Positions 1-12,105 of a DNA stretch of 64,000 nucleotides are shown one piece after another. The DNA comes from Reticulitermes speratus (Eukaryota; Arthropoda; Insecta; Blattodea; Rhinotermitidae), in assembly GCA_021186555.1 (NCBI GenBank), contig JAJKFL010000005.1, positions 9,761,178 through 9,825,177 on the forward strand, in the 5' to 3' direction. Numbering within the stretch: the stretch's first letter is position 1; the number at the start of each line of letters is the position of its first letter. The translations under genes and the position numbers were made by a program. The notes beneath the pieces were generated by a model. It searched no databases. It was not told the DNA's origin and saw nothing but the letters and a program-made list of their open reading frames with translations.

Positions 1-111
1 TTTGCAATCAATTGTGATGATAGGGAGTACTAAAATTAAAATTAAAACCAACTTGATGCACCCCCACTATTAAAAAATTTTAATAGTAGATTAATTAACT
101 CTTAATTAACC

Positions 112-148
112 CGACATGTTTCGGTCAGGTACCTGACCATCTTCAGGG
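112..148 (-). ncRNA. hammerhead-like motif
   Basis: On the minus strand CTGAAGA (complement of 140-146) is followed after one T by the perfect 16-nt palindrome GGTCAGGTACCTGACC (123-138) and then GAAAC. This is the CUGANGA / stem II / GAAA order of a type I hammerhead ribozyme core, and the following ATGTC could give a minimal stem III with a cleavable UC. The extra T between the core and stem II departs from the consensus. Such motifs are known in Penelope-like elements and retrozymes; no flanking element is recognisable here. Self-cleavage is inference. Confidence 0.35.
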
Positions 149-225
149 GTTTACTACATTTAGTTGCGTAGTCCATATATTAAACATACACAAGACATGA
201 TCCCACAAGGTCTCGTCGCATATAA

Positions 226-327
226 AGTACCACCGTGTGTATTGTGCTGCTACATACCACTAGTTTCGAGAAATTGGCACTGCGCACTCTTAGAAGCTGC
301 GGACTCTTACCCGCCCCTCCCTTATCC
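226..327 (-). mobile_element. Tigger/pogo element terminus, fragment
   Basis: About 100 bp nearly identical to the right end of the Tigger-like element ending near 34039. It includes the stretch around GCGCACTCTTAGAAGC and the terminal ACTCTTACCCGCCCCTCCCT followed by TA. Only the 5' (transposase N-terminal side) terminus is present, with no transposase sequence around it. It is a fragment or solo end of the same family. Confidence 0.75.
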
Positions 328-329
328 TT

Positions 330-1970
330 ACTTTCACTGATTACGTTTCTGTTGATCTAGTGAATATTTTCTCGTTGTGTGAGCCAAATAAATTTATTTT
401 ACAAGCTAAAGTTTTGCGTATTTAAACGTCATTTTAATATTTTTCTTTGACTTATGCCTAGGCCTGTAAAGGCATCTCTTACTTTCAGGTTTCCCACTAG
501 AAGTTCGCGTGAATTCTTCATCACGTCCACGCCTGCTACATGTTCTATCCATCTCATATTTTTTGATTTGATCACCTTAATTTTTACGAGTACAAATCAT
601 GAAGTTGGTCGTTATTCAATTTTCTCAAAACACCTGTAACCTTCTTGCCCTTACGTCCAAATAGTCTGGCTAGGGGGACGGGGGAGTACTGCCGCCCCCT
701 TGGAGGCAGAGTTCAAGGGGCGTAAAAATTGATGGCAAAATAAATATTTTAAATTAAAAATTCATTTTATGTGCTCAGGAAATAAAAAATTATTTAGAAA
801 AAAGTAAGACGAAATTCAACGAATAATTGCGACTATTTAAAGTTCATAATTTTTGTTCGGGGTGGCCACTGTGACTCTCGACCAGGGTGCCAAACAACCT
901 AGCGACGCCACTGCTCCTCAGCACTATGCACAACAACACTCTCGAAAAGAAACAAGCGAAGCTATAGTTCCGTCTAATTTAATATTTACTCTTTATGATA
1001 ACAGGTTCTGAAATTAAAGGCAGTTACCACTCCCAGAATTTAATTGCTTCACGAAGGCAATTGTTACTTGATGTGACTGACTTTTGTTTGTTACTGTCGT
1101 CCAAGAATTTAAACTTATCAAGTACAGAACGAAACTGTTACTAAGATAAGCATAATTTATTCGCAGTTTCGTATTTCAGGGCCTACAGGAATGCACCATT
1201 TGAAACTGCGGTTGCAGTGAGGGTTATATGTACGATAACATTGTGGTGCTGCTCAGGTCCTTACCACTCATTGTTGTTGGCATCCAATATATTTATCTAC
1301 GTATCTGAGCTATGCACATTTTCGCGAAATGGAGGTGGACCGTCATGATGAGACTGGATATTGCATAACTGGTTGTTTAACTTGGTGCAAGTTTGCAACC
1401 CAGTCAATGCACTAAATACTGAAGGCTGTTACTACGTAAAGCAAACAAAAGATACAACCGAAGTACGTCACATGATACTCTTCTCAATGTACTTGTTAAT
1501 AAATGGGAAAATTTTCCCTTAGGCACTAATTGATTACAGTATGATATACAGGTTTATGCATACAACATATTTCGGCCTGTTTCCTCAGGATATAATCAGA
1601 TAAGGCCTACAAAAAGATCGGTTGTTTACTGTCATTGTGTATAAATATGGAGATTTCAGTCTCTTACAAAATATAATTGCTAATTTGTCCTTACAGAGAT
1701 TCGTTACAACGTAATGAAATATAAAATTTACAGTTCTTAAAATCCAAAACTACGCTACGTCGTCTAAGTCCAAATATTTAAGATATTAAACTATATAGTG
1801 ATTGTACCCTATTAAGACGAATACTGGTCCCTTAAAAACTTAACAAGAGAAGTATATACGCATAACCTAACATTTTGGTGCGTTCGCCTAATGTTGATAA
1901 CTCCTCGGCTATCCCAAAAGTCTTAATACCATTTCACTCGAGAAGGCTTTTATGGTCATTAACGTCCCCG
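330..1970. other. gene-free stretch
   Basis: I see no coding exon, RNA gene or classified repeat. The only item of note is a second hammerhead-like motif on the minus strand at 1568-1589 (CTGAGGA, short spacer, GAAA). The 61-codon open frame at 454 has no recognisable features. Confidence 0.4.
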
Positions 1971-1989
1971 AAACAGTAAAACCTACTTA

Positions 1990-2425
1990 GGTCCTCGTGC
2001 AAAGTGCCCGATATTTTTGCTCGATTTTAACAAAATTTGGATTTCCTCAACTGATTTTTATAAAAGTCCCCAATACCAATTTTCAAGAAAATCTGTCCAG
2101 TGGGAGCCGCGCTGATACATGCGGACAGACGGACAGACGGACTAACATCCTCACACGATTTCACTCCAAGAGACCTCTTTTGTGGCGATTTAACATCGCC
2201 GAAATAAATAAAACCTACAAGGCCTTCATGTACATTTCCCAATTTTTTTTTTCAGATTTTAACCACAGTTGGACTTTCTCAAGAAAGTTTCGTATAAGTC
2301 GTACCAAATTTCATGGAAACCTGTCCAGTGAGAGCCGCGCTGGTACATGCGGTCAGACGGACGGCTATGACGACGCAACAAGGCGATTTTTCGACTATGT
2401 GAACGAAATTAATGAAACGGATATC
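1990..2425 (-). repeat. family E repeat, tandem dimer
   Basis: Two head-to-tail copies (about 1990-2200 and 2203-2425) of an unclassified dispersed repeat. Each contains a variant of the core TCCAGTGGGAGCCGCGCTG followed by ATGCGGACAGACGGAC. The same core occurs in the opposite orientation at 13098-13620, 21803-22345 and 30133-30630. No terminal repeats or coding frame were found. The short open frames here are by-products of the repeat. Confidence 0.7.
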
Positions 2426-2739
2426 ATGTAAAATATACGAAAAGATATCTATCCTACTTGCTCTTCTCCCCCCTTCTTTAAGTTTCTGTCTTATTTTACA
2501 GCAGTTGCAGTCAAGTTGTTTTTCGATGTGGCTTAGAATTCCCGACATTCATTAGAGCACGCGTATCTTGGAAACTGATGTACACGTATTCATCGTGCCA
2601 TAAATTAGCTGGAGTGTCTTGAAATTCCCATGACGCTGACTTGCAGTACGTTACCTTGAGAGCCAAATCCTGCAGCAAGGTAGATACTGACGCCGTGTGT
2701 CGCTATCGGAAATCAGGAGGTGGCTCTGATCGTGCGTGA

Positions 2740-3014
2740 ATTTTCTTCTTTTTTCTTTCTTATTCTGATCTCTTTCTACCAACCCATCGTAGGTTTAGAG
2801 GGTTACTGTTGCACCTGGCCACATTCAATGACACACCACAGTCGGTAGGATTCCTCTTTACGAGTGACCAGCTCGTCGCAGAGACCTCTACCTGACAACA
2901 CACAACACTCACAAGAGACAGACATCCATGCCCCCGGTGGGATTTGAACTTGAAATCCCAGCAAGTGAGCGGCCGTAGACCCACGTCTTAGACCGCGCGC
3001 GCGACAGGGATTGA
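2740..3014 (-). mobile_element. tRNA-derived SINE, family A
   Basis: Minus-strand copy of the most frequent SINE in the window. Its head resembles a class II tRNA (Leu/Ser type), with an A box like GGCC-TGCGGTCTAAGG and a B box like GGTTCGAATCCC. These are internal RNA polymerase III promoter elements. The body contains the family-specific AGGTAGAGGTCTCTGCGACG segment and ends in an A-rich tail (T-rich here). The copy is diverged in both boxes. Confidence 0.85.
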
Positions 3015-3309
3015 AGTGTTTGGGTTTTAACAGTTGTAAACTTTATGTTTGATCCGGTATAAGAAACACTTTGACGATGCATTACCACGTAGGCCTACGT
3101 AATGTTACAGATTGAAATACTCATCTTCATAAACAGTGGGTATAAACAACTAATGTTTTTACATTCTTGTATTCATAACTGGTAATTACATGATGAAGCA
3201 TGCCGAAACACGCTGCCTGCATAATAATTTTTATATTGTTATGCAGGCATAACGTTATGTCTAAAGGGAAACTTTCCCAGTTAGTAGAAATGAAAACTCA
3301 TACAGGACC

Positions 3310-3575
3310 GATCCTGATGGCCGCGTGGTCTAAGGCGGCCGCTCACTTCCTGGGATTCCGAGTTCGAATCCCTCCACGGAGGGATGGACATCTGTCTCTG
3401 GTGTATGTTGTGTGTTGTGCAGGTAGAGGTCTCTACGACGGGCCAATCCCTCGTCCAGAGCAGTCCTACCAAGTGTTTGTGTGTGTGTGTCATTGAGTGT
3501 TATCAGGTGCAACAATAACCCTCTACACCTACAACGAGCAGGTAGAAGAGGTCAGACTAAAGAAAAAAGAAACAA
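3310..3575 (+). mobile_element. tRNA-derived SINE, family A
   Basis: Plus-strand copy. The tRNA-like head (GTGGTCTAAGG and GAGTTCGAATCCC) is followed by the body with GGTAGAGGTCTCTACGACG and an A-rich tail near 3560. The body contains a short GT run. Open frames on both strands here are artefacts of the SINE. Confidence 0.85.
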
Positions 3576-3807
3576 ACTTCATACAAAATTAATTTAACAC
3601 AAATTCAGGCAACAGCGTATTTATCTTTTCGATAGGACAGTTGAATGTTGTGCCCATCGGTGCATTAATGACTTAACAGCACGATGTTTTGTCTGTGTAA
3701 AGAGAGAATGCGGTGGTGAAAACGACATCTCCTCCATCTTCTTACTCCCCTACGTGCTTCAGCTACATTCATATACCTTAATACGACACACTATCATCGC
3801 GTAACCG

Positions 3808-4262
3808 ATCCCGATGGCCGTGCGTTCTAAGGCGTAGGTCTTGTACCGCTCGATTGCTGGGATCGCGGGTTCGCTGCCGATCCCAGTGGTCGTGCGGTCT
3901 AAGGCGTGGGTCTTCGGCCGCTCGCTTACTAGGATCGTGGGTTCGAATCCCACCGGGGCATTGATGTTTGTGTTGTGTTTGTTGTAAGGACGGTAGTATG
4001 GAATTCAAAGTGACATGAAGGACGAAAGGATTTAAACAGTACAAAAATGGATCAAAGTGGAAAAACCCCGGACAGGAAAAAAAATCCCGCTGAGGACATG
4101 GATATTCCTTTTTTGGTTTTTGTTGTGTAGTTAGCGGCCTCTGTGACGAGCTGATCACTCGTTCAGAGGAGCCTTACCGGGTGTGTGTGTCTGATCTACA
4201 AACCTCGACAATGAGGTGGTGTAGGCCAGATTTGGGCTGTTGCGCCACAGAGAAAAAGATAT
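3808..4262 (+). mobile_element. SINE family A with doubled tRNA head and insertion
   Basis: Two tRNA-like heads lie in tandem (about 3808-3878 and 3881-3955). Each has its own GATCCC...TCTAAGGCG start, but only the second has a good B box (GGTTCGAATCCCACC). About 150 bp of unrelated sequence (3975-4130) separates the head from the body, which resumes at CGGCCTCTGTGACGAGCTG. Either a second SINE inserted exactly at the head or the head duplicated. Confidence 0.75.
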
Positions 4263-4264
4263 GT

Positions 4265-5400
4265 AAGTTATAGACATTAAAAAATATTTTGCGGAATGTC
4301 TGTAACAATTTCACACTAACACTAGAGGCGTCTGCAGTAGAGACTGTGACGGTGTAATGAACACAGCAATTAAGGGAAGCAGGTGTGTCACGGAAGAGAT
4401 AACTTCAGGTCTGTCATTAAATTAATGACATAGCAACTAGGTATATTTGTGCTCAAACCGGTTAGCATTCAGATTTTATCGACTACCACAAGTAGTGATT
4501 AGCTGATAAATACTTCGCTGTCCGTGTAACGTGCGAACTGAAACTGGTTTTGTGGGTTCAGGCCGAATTTACCGCACTGAAACGATAGCCTCTATGTAGC
4601 ATTTAGGCATGCTAAATCTTATTTAAAAAGCACCAGTTACAAACCAGAAGATCGGCTGTATTAACTGGGGGTTTTCCGGTAGTTTTCGTCAGTACTTCCA
4701 GAAAAATTCCGGGATAGTAAAACAAAATAGGCCATGGCCCCTTCCTGCAATCAATTATTTCAGAATAACCGCAACTTTCGACGTTTTACAAACCGACGTA
4801 TTGAAAGCGTCGTTAAATAAACCACAAATAAATAAATATCTTCATGGCCCTTGAATTTTCAGTACAAAGAACATTTGAAGTACAAAATTGAAACTGTATG
4901 TAACTTCTGAATTCATAGCGTAATAATAATAATAATAATAAATAATAATAGTATTAATCTTATATCATTGTTATTATTGTTATTAAGCATACAACAGAGT
5001 GTATAACAATACAAATTCAAGTACAGAGACGTGCACAGACCACTTATTACTTAAGGCCTAAAGCCATGTTACAGGCTTCGCATTTTAACAATACCGAGGG
5101 CCCTCTATCTATGAAACATTGACAGGCCAGAAAACAGAGGTATCTGGTGGCTAACGGAGATTACTCCAGTCTTTCCAATTAGCAGAAAAGAATGCCCGCC
5201 ATATTTCGAGGGCTATTTGGAATTTTTCGCGGCATTTCAAAATTTTTATTTCCTTATTTCAAGATTCCTCGCGGAGAACCTGAACGATGTTCTGCTGAAG
5301 AGTCTTTGGGAAACACTGCCCTAGCGATTATGTGCCAGTAAACTTCTGTCTACAAATTGTGTGCCGCTATCAGCCATTCGGCCAGCATGTGTAAAGGCAA
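4265..5400. other. gene-free stretch with AAT microsatellite
   Basis: No exon recognised. An (AAT/ATA)n microsatellite lies at about 4920-4975. The stretch before 5321 ends in TTTGGGAAACACTG, the same terminus as the hAT-like MITE at 35859-36299, so part of 5200-5321 is probably an eroded relative. An (AATAG)n pentanucleotide run lies at 5425-5455. Confidence 0.45.
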
Positions 5401-5962
5401 ACTTCCGCAGATCCGTGAGTTTAGAATACAATAGAATAGAATAGAATAGAAAATAATAGAACAGAATATATAATGCGTTCGAGCCCTTAAAGACAACGTG
5501 TTGTGACAAGACATGGCGTCAGGTCACGTGACCTATGCTTGCTCTTACACAGCTTCTGCACAGTAATACAGACATATTTATCCACCAATTCAACTTCATC
5601 GGACTCATTCCTAGTTAGTACTAAATATCAAACTTCGGGTTGCGTGTCTTTTCGATCACCCTGTATTAGACACTGCACCAATACATTACAACTCTCGAGC
5701 TGTTCTGAAGGAGGTTCTTACCAACACAACTTTTTTCGCTGGTGTAAAATATTTACATTTTCTTACAGAATGTGTGTAGGCAGCGTCAGTCTAATTTAAA
5801 ATACATAAGCATAAACCCATATGCTACAGCAAAATTCGGATTCAATTAATATAATTATACATGTACATATTCTTTTACTCCCATTATTTATTATAAATTT
5901 TTAAAATATACGTATACAAATATATGTTACATGTTGGGAAGTGTATCAAACAGATCATTAAT

Positions 5963-6180
5963 TAACCCTTTAAAGACGAAACGTAATCACTTTTATATAA
6001 GGACTCAGTCCGTACCGTGCAGTAAACACACTTCGTCTCTGTTATGAAAACCAATTAGTTAATTATGTATAAGGTAAACGTTGCCTTGTGTTGTGAGATC
6101 CATACAAAACTTATAAGTGTAATGTCGGTACAATGCAGAATTTCTCAAAGTTAAACCAGGTGCTACGTTACGTACCCTTC
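5963..6180 (+). repeat. unclassified repeat, copy 1
   Basis: Shares CAGTCCGTACCGTGCAGTAAACAC and its flanks with 9848-10040 at clearly recognisable similarity. Both copies are interrupted at their downstream side by a different SINE. No coding capacity or terminal repeats seen. Confidence 0.5.
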
Positions 6181-6185
6181 CTTCC

Positions 6186-6421
6186 CCGATGGCTCTACAG
6201 CCCCTTGGGGGCCTAGGCCGCCTCATTGTTCGAGGCTTCACGATCACACTCAGACACACCACAATCGGTAGGACTCCTCTGAAAAAGTGATCAGCCCGTC
6301 GCAGAGACCTCTACCTGACAACACACAACACTCACAAGAGACAGACATCCATGCCCTCGACGGGATTCGAACTCACAATCCTAGTAAACGAGCGGCCGTA
6401 GACCCACGCCTTAGACACGTA
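6186..6421 (-). mobile_element. tRNA-derived SINE, family A
   Basis: Minus-strand copy. The body (GTCGCAGAGACCTCTACCTG on the plus strand) and the B-box complement (GGGATTCGAACTC) are both present. The 5' end (head) near 6421 is slightly truncated. Confidence 0.85.
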
Positions 6422-6424
6422 ACG

Positions 6425-8830
6425 TACCCGCTAGGATATAAAAGGTTAACCTAACTTGCACTATTATCAATAGCTTTTTCTGCTGTTCATAGATTACTCT
6501 TTGCATTTGCTGCACATATCGATATTTGAGCACAAAGGCAAGTAGCAATCTAGGAATCGTAGAAAAACCTATGAAAGATAGTGCAAGTGTCTGAGGTATA
6601 CTTTTATACTTTTATTATAATATATAATGACCAATAGGAGAAAGTGCATGTGTGTATAACTATTGTAATTAAATCCGAATTTTTCAGTAGCATATAGGTC
6701 TATTTTTTATATACTTTAACTGACATTTTTATTGTCTATGTACATTCTGTAAAAAAAAATGTGAATTTCTGTATTAGCGAAAAAAAAAGTGTTTATAAGA
6801 ATCTTCTTGAGAATGGCTTGAGAGCTGAAACATATAGCAGCAGTGCGCAGTGTAATAAATTTTGTGTTTTGTTTGTTTATTTAATTCAAATAATGCGGGG
6901 TACACGGTTTAATATGCAACCTGTTAGTTAGCTATTATGAAACAACATCGCTGGGATCAAGTTTAATGGTTTAAAACTTATTATAATGATAAAAAGTCAC
7001 AAATGCAAAAAAAAAAAAAAAAAAAAAAAAGTGATATGTTTTATCATAGATATGCATTAATTTTATGTAACTGACACACAACACTTTGAAAACGTTTCGC
7101 ACAATGCGTATTGACATTTCATTGGGCAATTATTTCAATACTAAATTACGCAGAAAACAGTTACGTAATAAAATACTTAAGTCAAGTTCGGTGACTGAAA
7201 TATAAAAAGAATATTTTCTTTCTAACATAAGTACCTATGTGTCTTTGGTAGGTCTAGGGATGCCCTGGAACTTCTTGGGACCGAAATAATTTGGAATAAT
7301 TTGAGAAATATTGAGGTTTTGTAGTTGCTTTTTTGAAATTTTTATGACAACAAAGATGTGATCAGAATCCAGAAGTGAAGTTTAACTCATGAAACCTAAC
7401 GTAATTTTTAGAGTAGGGCCTGTGACAACAGTGCTGAAAAGAGCAGGACACGTTTCACAAACTTCAAGCCTTGTTTTCTAATTAAATCTTTCATAGCATG
7501 AGAAAAGCATGGAAAATATCTGAAGTGGTACCAACAGAATCTCAAAATATCACGTAAGTCCATAAATTCCGAATAGGACAAATGTTTAAAAACATTATTA
7601 TTTGCGAATCTGAGTTCCTCAGAGCGTTGTTGCTAAGGATTCAATTCACCTTGAATATTAGGCAATACCTGTTACACTTACATCATGCAAATTATCATGT
7701 CCTTGTACGGAAGTTATCATGGGAGATTTATCGCATAGAAATCCTACATCTTTTGGGGATTTAGATTTCTTGCTGACCCTGCGGACCAACTTACGCTATT
7801 AAACAGAAGGATCTCTAAATTCCCGGTAGATGGTAGCTTCGAAGGAGACAAAACCTGACGTACTCAGGGATACGATAAATGAATTTTGCTGTATTTCGAA
7901 ACGTCGGTAAGTATTTAGCACTCGAGAGGGTGTAATATATCAGAAGACTTATAACTTAATTATATCACTTTTGGTTTAATATTTTAGAAGTCGAAAATAG
8001 AAGTGTTACTACCATCAGTTGTTGGCCCTTGTTCGAGACCCAGTGCTTTCTTTCTGACCCTACATTTCATAGAACATAGATGGACGCCACGTTAACTCAT
8101 CAAAGTAGGTGGAATGAATGTGCACTGCTTAGCTCAAAATTTGGGGGCAAGAATGACTTCTTTCGGTTCTTAATGGGATAGGCTCCTTCGAAGGGGTTAT
8201 AGATACTTTTGCCAAAAATGACACATTTTCGAACTTTAAATGTTATTATAATTTTTTCCAGGCAAGTCACTGAATTACACGTCCTTGACAGTTCATGCAG
8301 ATGTCATTAAACGAAAGCATTTTCTTCTATTAGGTAGCTGTGAATTGCCAGGTAAGTGTACAACTATCAGTGTATCTGCCGACGGCACCAACAGCAAGAC
8401 AACTGATCTTAATACCAGACGTGTAGTGACCGACTGACGAGAGGGGGGTTTTCTTTCGTCTCTCGTCACATCAGTATTTCGTGTATGAAGAAAAAAATTA
8501 CATTTCCTAAAAACGTGTCTTCGATTTCTGTGATTGGTCAGGCAGTAAATGGGGAATGTTTTCGTCGGTGACCAATCTTTCTTTGAGGTTCTTGCATAAT
8601 AATCATTGTTTAAAATTAACTGAAATTGCCGTAGAAATAAAATGTTTATATGGAAAAACGCTGCAAAAGCCACGCGCAGCTTCAGGAAAAACGTTATTGG
8701 CAGAAAGTGCTCTGGGTTTACGATCCATTAAAATCTGAAACCCGAAATAAGGATTCCTCTTAGCGTAAAGTCCAGCGAATACCTTACCAAGGAAGCTGTT
8801 GAACGGTTTGGAGACTTCTAAGTATGAGGA
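6425..8830. other. gene-free stretch
   Basis: AT-rich intergenic sequence with a poly(A) run at 7009-7030. I recognise no exon or element. The 126-codon minus-strand frame at 8293-8673 has no family resemblance that I can see. Confidence 0.4.
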
Positions 8831-8834
8831 CAAT

Positions 8835-9632
8835 TAATTTGCACTGTGAAATATGCAGATGACCTTGTGCTACTGGCTAGGGAAAAAATGGTGCTACAGG
8901 GCATGATTCATAGACTAATTGATATCGGATGAAGTTATGGAATGGAAATGAATGTGGAAAAAACTAGAGTAATGAAAATCACAAGGCAACCATCCCCAGT
9001 ACAGATTATGATAGGTAAAAAACAACTGAAGAATGTGGAATATTTCAAATGTTTTGCTAGCCTGATAACAGTGATGCAAAATGTACACGTGAAATTAAAT
9101 CCAGGATTGCCGTGACACAAAGCGTCATTCAACAAGAAAAAGTTCCTTTTTACCAGCAAATTGTAGTAAAATTGAAGGAAGAAACTAGTGAAATTCTACA
9201 TTTGGGGCATAACTTTTTATGAAGCTAAAACTTGGACACTTCGGAAAGTGTATCAGAAATAAATGGAAAGTTTTGAAATGTGATGCTGGAGAAGGATAAA
9301 GAAGATCAGTTGGACCGATCATCTGACAAATGAAGAAGTGTTAAATGCAATCAAGGCGGAGAGGAATATCCTGTATACAATAAAAAGAAGGAAAGCTATC
9401 TGGATTGGTCACATCTTGAGAGGAACTGCCTTATAAAACACGTTACTGAAGGAAATACAGAAGGAAGAATGGACGAGAAAAAATACGTCAGCAGCTACTG
9501 GATGACCTTAAGGAAAGGACTGGATACTGGAAATTGAAAGAGGGAGCACTAGCTGGCACTCTGTGAAGAAATAACTTTGGAAGAGGCTATGGATCCGTCG
9601 TAAGACAGACTAAAGTATGAATGAGTGATTGA
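8835..9632 (+). pseudogene. non-LTR retrotransposon RT fragment, decayed
   Basis: Translating the plus strand across several frameshifts and stops gives the RT active-site block KYADDLVLLAREK (from about 8850). It is followed by the thumb and C-terminal block typical of insect LINE polyproteins (MEMNVEKTRVMKI, WTDHLTNEEVLNAI, KAIWIGHILRG). It ends near FGRGYGS at about 9590. Upstream endonuclease and fingers are missing, so this is a 5'-truncated copy. Multiple stops and frame changes make it inert. The exact clade (CR1/RTE/Jockey) is not settled. Confidence 0.8.
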
Positions 9633-9847
9633 ATGAATGAAATTTTCATTGAACTCCTCGAAATTTAACACATGCAGTAAAACAAATTCTGAATCAATCC
9701 GGTTATTACTTAACTTAACAGATCTCAAAAAAATTTTCGTAACTAATGGCTTATTAAATAAGATAAAGTTTTGGTACTTAAAGGATTAAATTAAGAAAGT
9801 CTTTGCATAATAAAGCGCTTGAATGTTATTGATCAAGTCACTTTCTT

Positions 9848-10040
9848 GAAACATGCTTAACCCTTTAAACACGAAGCGTAAACTGTTTCATTTAAAGACC
9901 CAGTTCGTACCGCGCAGTAAACACTCTTTATCTCGGTTAAAAAAAACAAATCAATTTATGTTATATAAGGGAAAAGTCGCTGTTTCTTGTGATATAAATA
10001 CAATACACATAAATACAGGTAAGGTAAAGATAAAGTTCGC
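9848..10040 (+). repeat. unclassified repeat, copy 2
   Basis: Second copy of the repeat at 5963. Similarity includes the CCTTTAAA-CACGAAGCGTAA block and GTACCGCGCAGTAAACAC. It is split by the family C SINE and seems to resume at about 10290. Confidence 0.5.
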
Positions 10041-10042
10041 CC

Positions 10043-10290
10043 TATAACAGGCCAAGAAGGCGTAGAGGTATAGCTCTATTCTTTCTTTAACCTCGGCGCT
10101 AGATGGGGGTGGGTGGTCAACGCCACGCCCCGGCCGCTTTACCCCCGGGAATGACCCGTTACCCATTGTACAGGTAGGCCTCAGGGCCGGTCTGGACGGG
10201 TGCTGAAAATCTCGCTCCCACCGGGATTCGATCTCGGGACCGTTCAGCCCGTAGCGAGTCGCTATACCGACTACGCTATCCCGGCCCACA
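10043..10290 (-). mobile_element. tRNA-derived SINE, family C
   Basis: Minus-strand SINE distinct from family A. The complement begins GGGCCGGGATAGCGTAGTCG (A-box side) and has the B box GAGATCGAATCCCGGTGGGA. A GC-rich body then contains GGGGCGTGGCG. The translated frame on this strand is the familiar spurious SINE-encoded peptide, not a gene. Confidence 0.8.
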
Positions 10291-10448
10291 CATAAATACA
10301 GTGTGGGCAGAATGTGGAATTGTTGGATGTTAAAACTGTTGATGCATCAAGTAATCATTAAGCTTTAAGAGGTTAAAGACTGACCAGATACTTAACATAT
10401 TTCGGGTCCCTGCACGCGAATTTAAGGTTTAAATTAATGTGTCTTCCA

Positions 10449-10712
10449 ATCCCAGTGGCCGTGCGGTCTAAGGCGTGGGTCTTCGGCCGCTCGCTTCTTA
10501 GGATCGTGGGTTTGAATCCCACCGGGGGCATGGATATCTGTCTCTTGTGAGTGTTGTGTGTTGTCAGGTAGAGGTCTCTGCGACGAGCTGGTCCCTCGTC
10601 CAGAGGAGTCCTACCGACTGTGGTGTGTCTAAAGTGTGTGTGATCATGAAACCTCTACGAAACGAGGAGGCCCAGGCCCATACAAGGCTGTCGAGCCATA
10701 GAAAAAAAAATT
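10449..10712 (+). mobile_element. tRNA-derived SINE, family A, well preserved
   Basis: One of the best preserved copies. The head has GTGCGGTCTAAGGCGTGGGT with the B box GGGTTTGAATCCCACC. The body has GTAGAGGTCTCTGCGACGAG and the end has GAGGCCCAGGCCCATACAAG with an A tail at 10704-10712. It is a good reference for defining the family. Confidence 0.9.
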
Positions 10713-10719
10713 AATATGT

Positions 10720-11800
10720 CTGCCTGACAGGAAATCGGTATTTTCATACGGATTTCTTCATTGTAGCCGCAAAGAACATACGTACCTATCTTTTCATTCC
10801 GTACAGTTTGAGAAACAGTCTTCAGCTACACACCGAACAAACAATAATAAACTAAAATAACAGCAAAACATGAAATTATAAGAGAACATTCACGAAACGT
10901 AGGCAGTTTAAATTGTAATGACAGCAAAATTTTATAATAACAAGCTTACAAATTATTTTTAAGGAGGCAATAAAAACAGCGGTTTAGCATAGTCTTCCTT
11001 GTAATCAAACAAATGGAAAACTGCTTTAGTGACTATGCAAAATACTGATGTCTTACACATCTTAATGGGTACTGCAGTTTATGTCAGCTTTAAGCTAATT
11101 TTACGTGTATAATATACATCTTTTTATCCATTATGTAGACTCTAATAATACCGTACATATCTACATACTTAGTGTGAAATATCAATGTGATTTAATACGA
11201 CTTCTGAGCAATTTAATCTATAAGGCGGAAGTTCAGGCAAGAAACTTAGTATTCGGCGTAGCAGTGTTCATAACACGCACAAATCTTGCTATATATATAT
11301 ATATATTATTTATTACTGCAAGTGGGTTTATACCCAGTGGCAGTGGTACTACAATGACACAACACAGAATAACATACATCACGAAAAATAACACACAACA
11401 CTCAAAACAATACACAACACACAAACTTACAAAAACAACAAAACACACATACTACAAAAGAAGAGTAACTAAGCCTAACAAAAAAACATAACGTAGATGA
11501 ATCAGAGTTAAAAATAATTTGGTATACAAAGCAATGAGTCAAACATACTATACAAAAATAAAAATCCATATCTTGAAGAAGTGATGCACACACATTTCAC
11601 CAGGACACAGTAATACATACGAAGAGTAAGAATGAAAACAAAGACGTTTCAACAATTTAATTAAGTGATTTCCTAATCTAGCTCAAGTGAAGTTCATTTA
11701 GCCCTTAAGAGCCACGATCACTTGTCATGTCACTTATCCAGTCGCATGCAATGTGACAACCATAGAATGACAAGGCACTTTGTGCTTTTCTATCGTAAGC
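10720..11800. other. gene-free stretch
   Basis: No gene recognised. A TA run lies at 11291-11307, and 11400-11460 is CA/AC-rich. The 128-codon frame at 11105 spans simple sequence and shows no domain. Confidence 0.4.
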
Positions 11801-11807
11801 CTTTGCC

Positions 11808-12104
11808 TAGGCCGTGCCATGGCTCAGGCGGTTAGTCGCCGGCCTCTCACCGCGGAGGCCCAGATTCGATCCCCAGTCAGTCCATGTGGGATTTGTGGTG
11901 GACAAAGTGGCACTGGGACAGGTTTATCCCCGAGTACTTCGGCTTTCCCTGTCAATTTCATTCCACCGGTGCTCCATTACTTGAAAAAATAAAAAAAAAA
12001 CTGATCATCTTCCTCTTCATCTTCATCACAGGGTTGCACAATAAGCCTTAAGGCTGCGGTGCGTCCATAGCATCTGCTGCGGGGCCCTTCACCCAAAAAA
12101 AAAA
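11808..12104 (+). mobile_element. tRNA-derived SINE, family B, full length
   Basis: Head GGCTCAGGCGGTTAGTCGCC and B box CAGATTCGATCCCCAG resemble a tRNA, with A and B boxes for RNA polymerase III. The body contains GACAAAGTGGCACTGGGACA. The 3' tail GCACAATAAGCCTTAAGGCT, then GCGGTGCGTCC and GGGGCCC, ends in an A run. This tail is shared with the 3' end of the LOA-like LINE at 18868-18930. Confidence 0.9.
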
Positions 12105-12105
12105 G

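Noticed and set aside
3759..4158. Minus-strand peptides with GIRTHDPS- or FEPTI-like motifs
   Set aside because: Recurrent peptide artefacts of the B-box region of SINE family A, seen at every copy.
10449..10530. Possible tRNA-Leu/Ser gene
   Set aside because: A and B boxes are present but the cloverleaf arms do not pair and a SINE body follows; the same holds for the other SINE heads.
11233..11593. Cys/Phe/Val-rich minus-strand frames
   Set aside because: They come from CA-rich simple sequence and lack start context, splice sites and domains.
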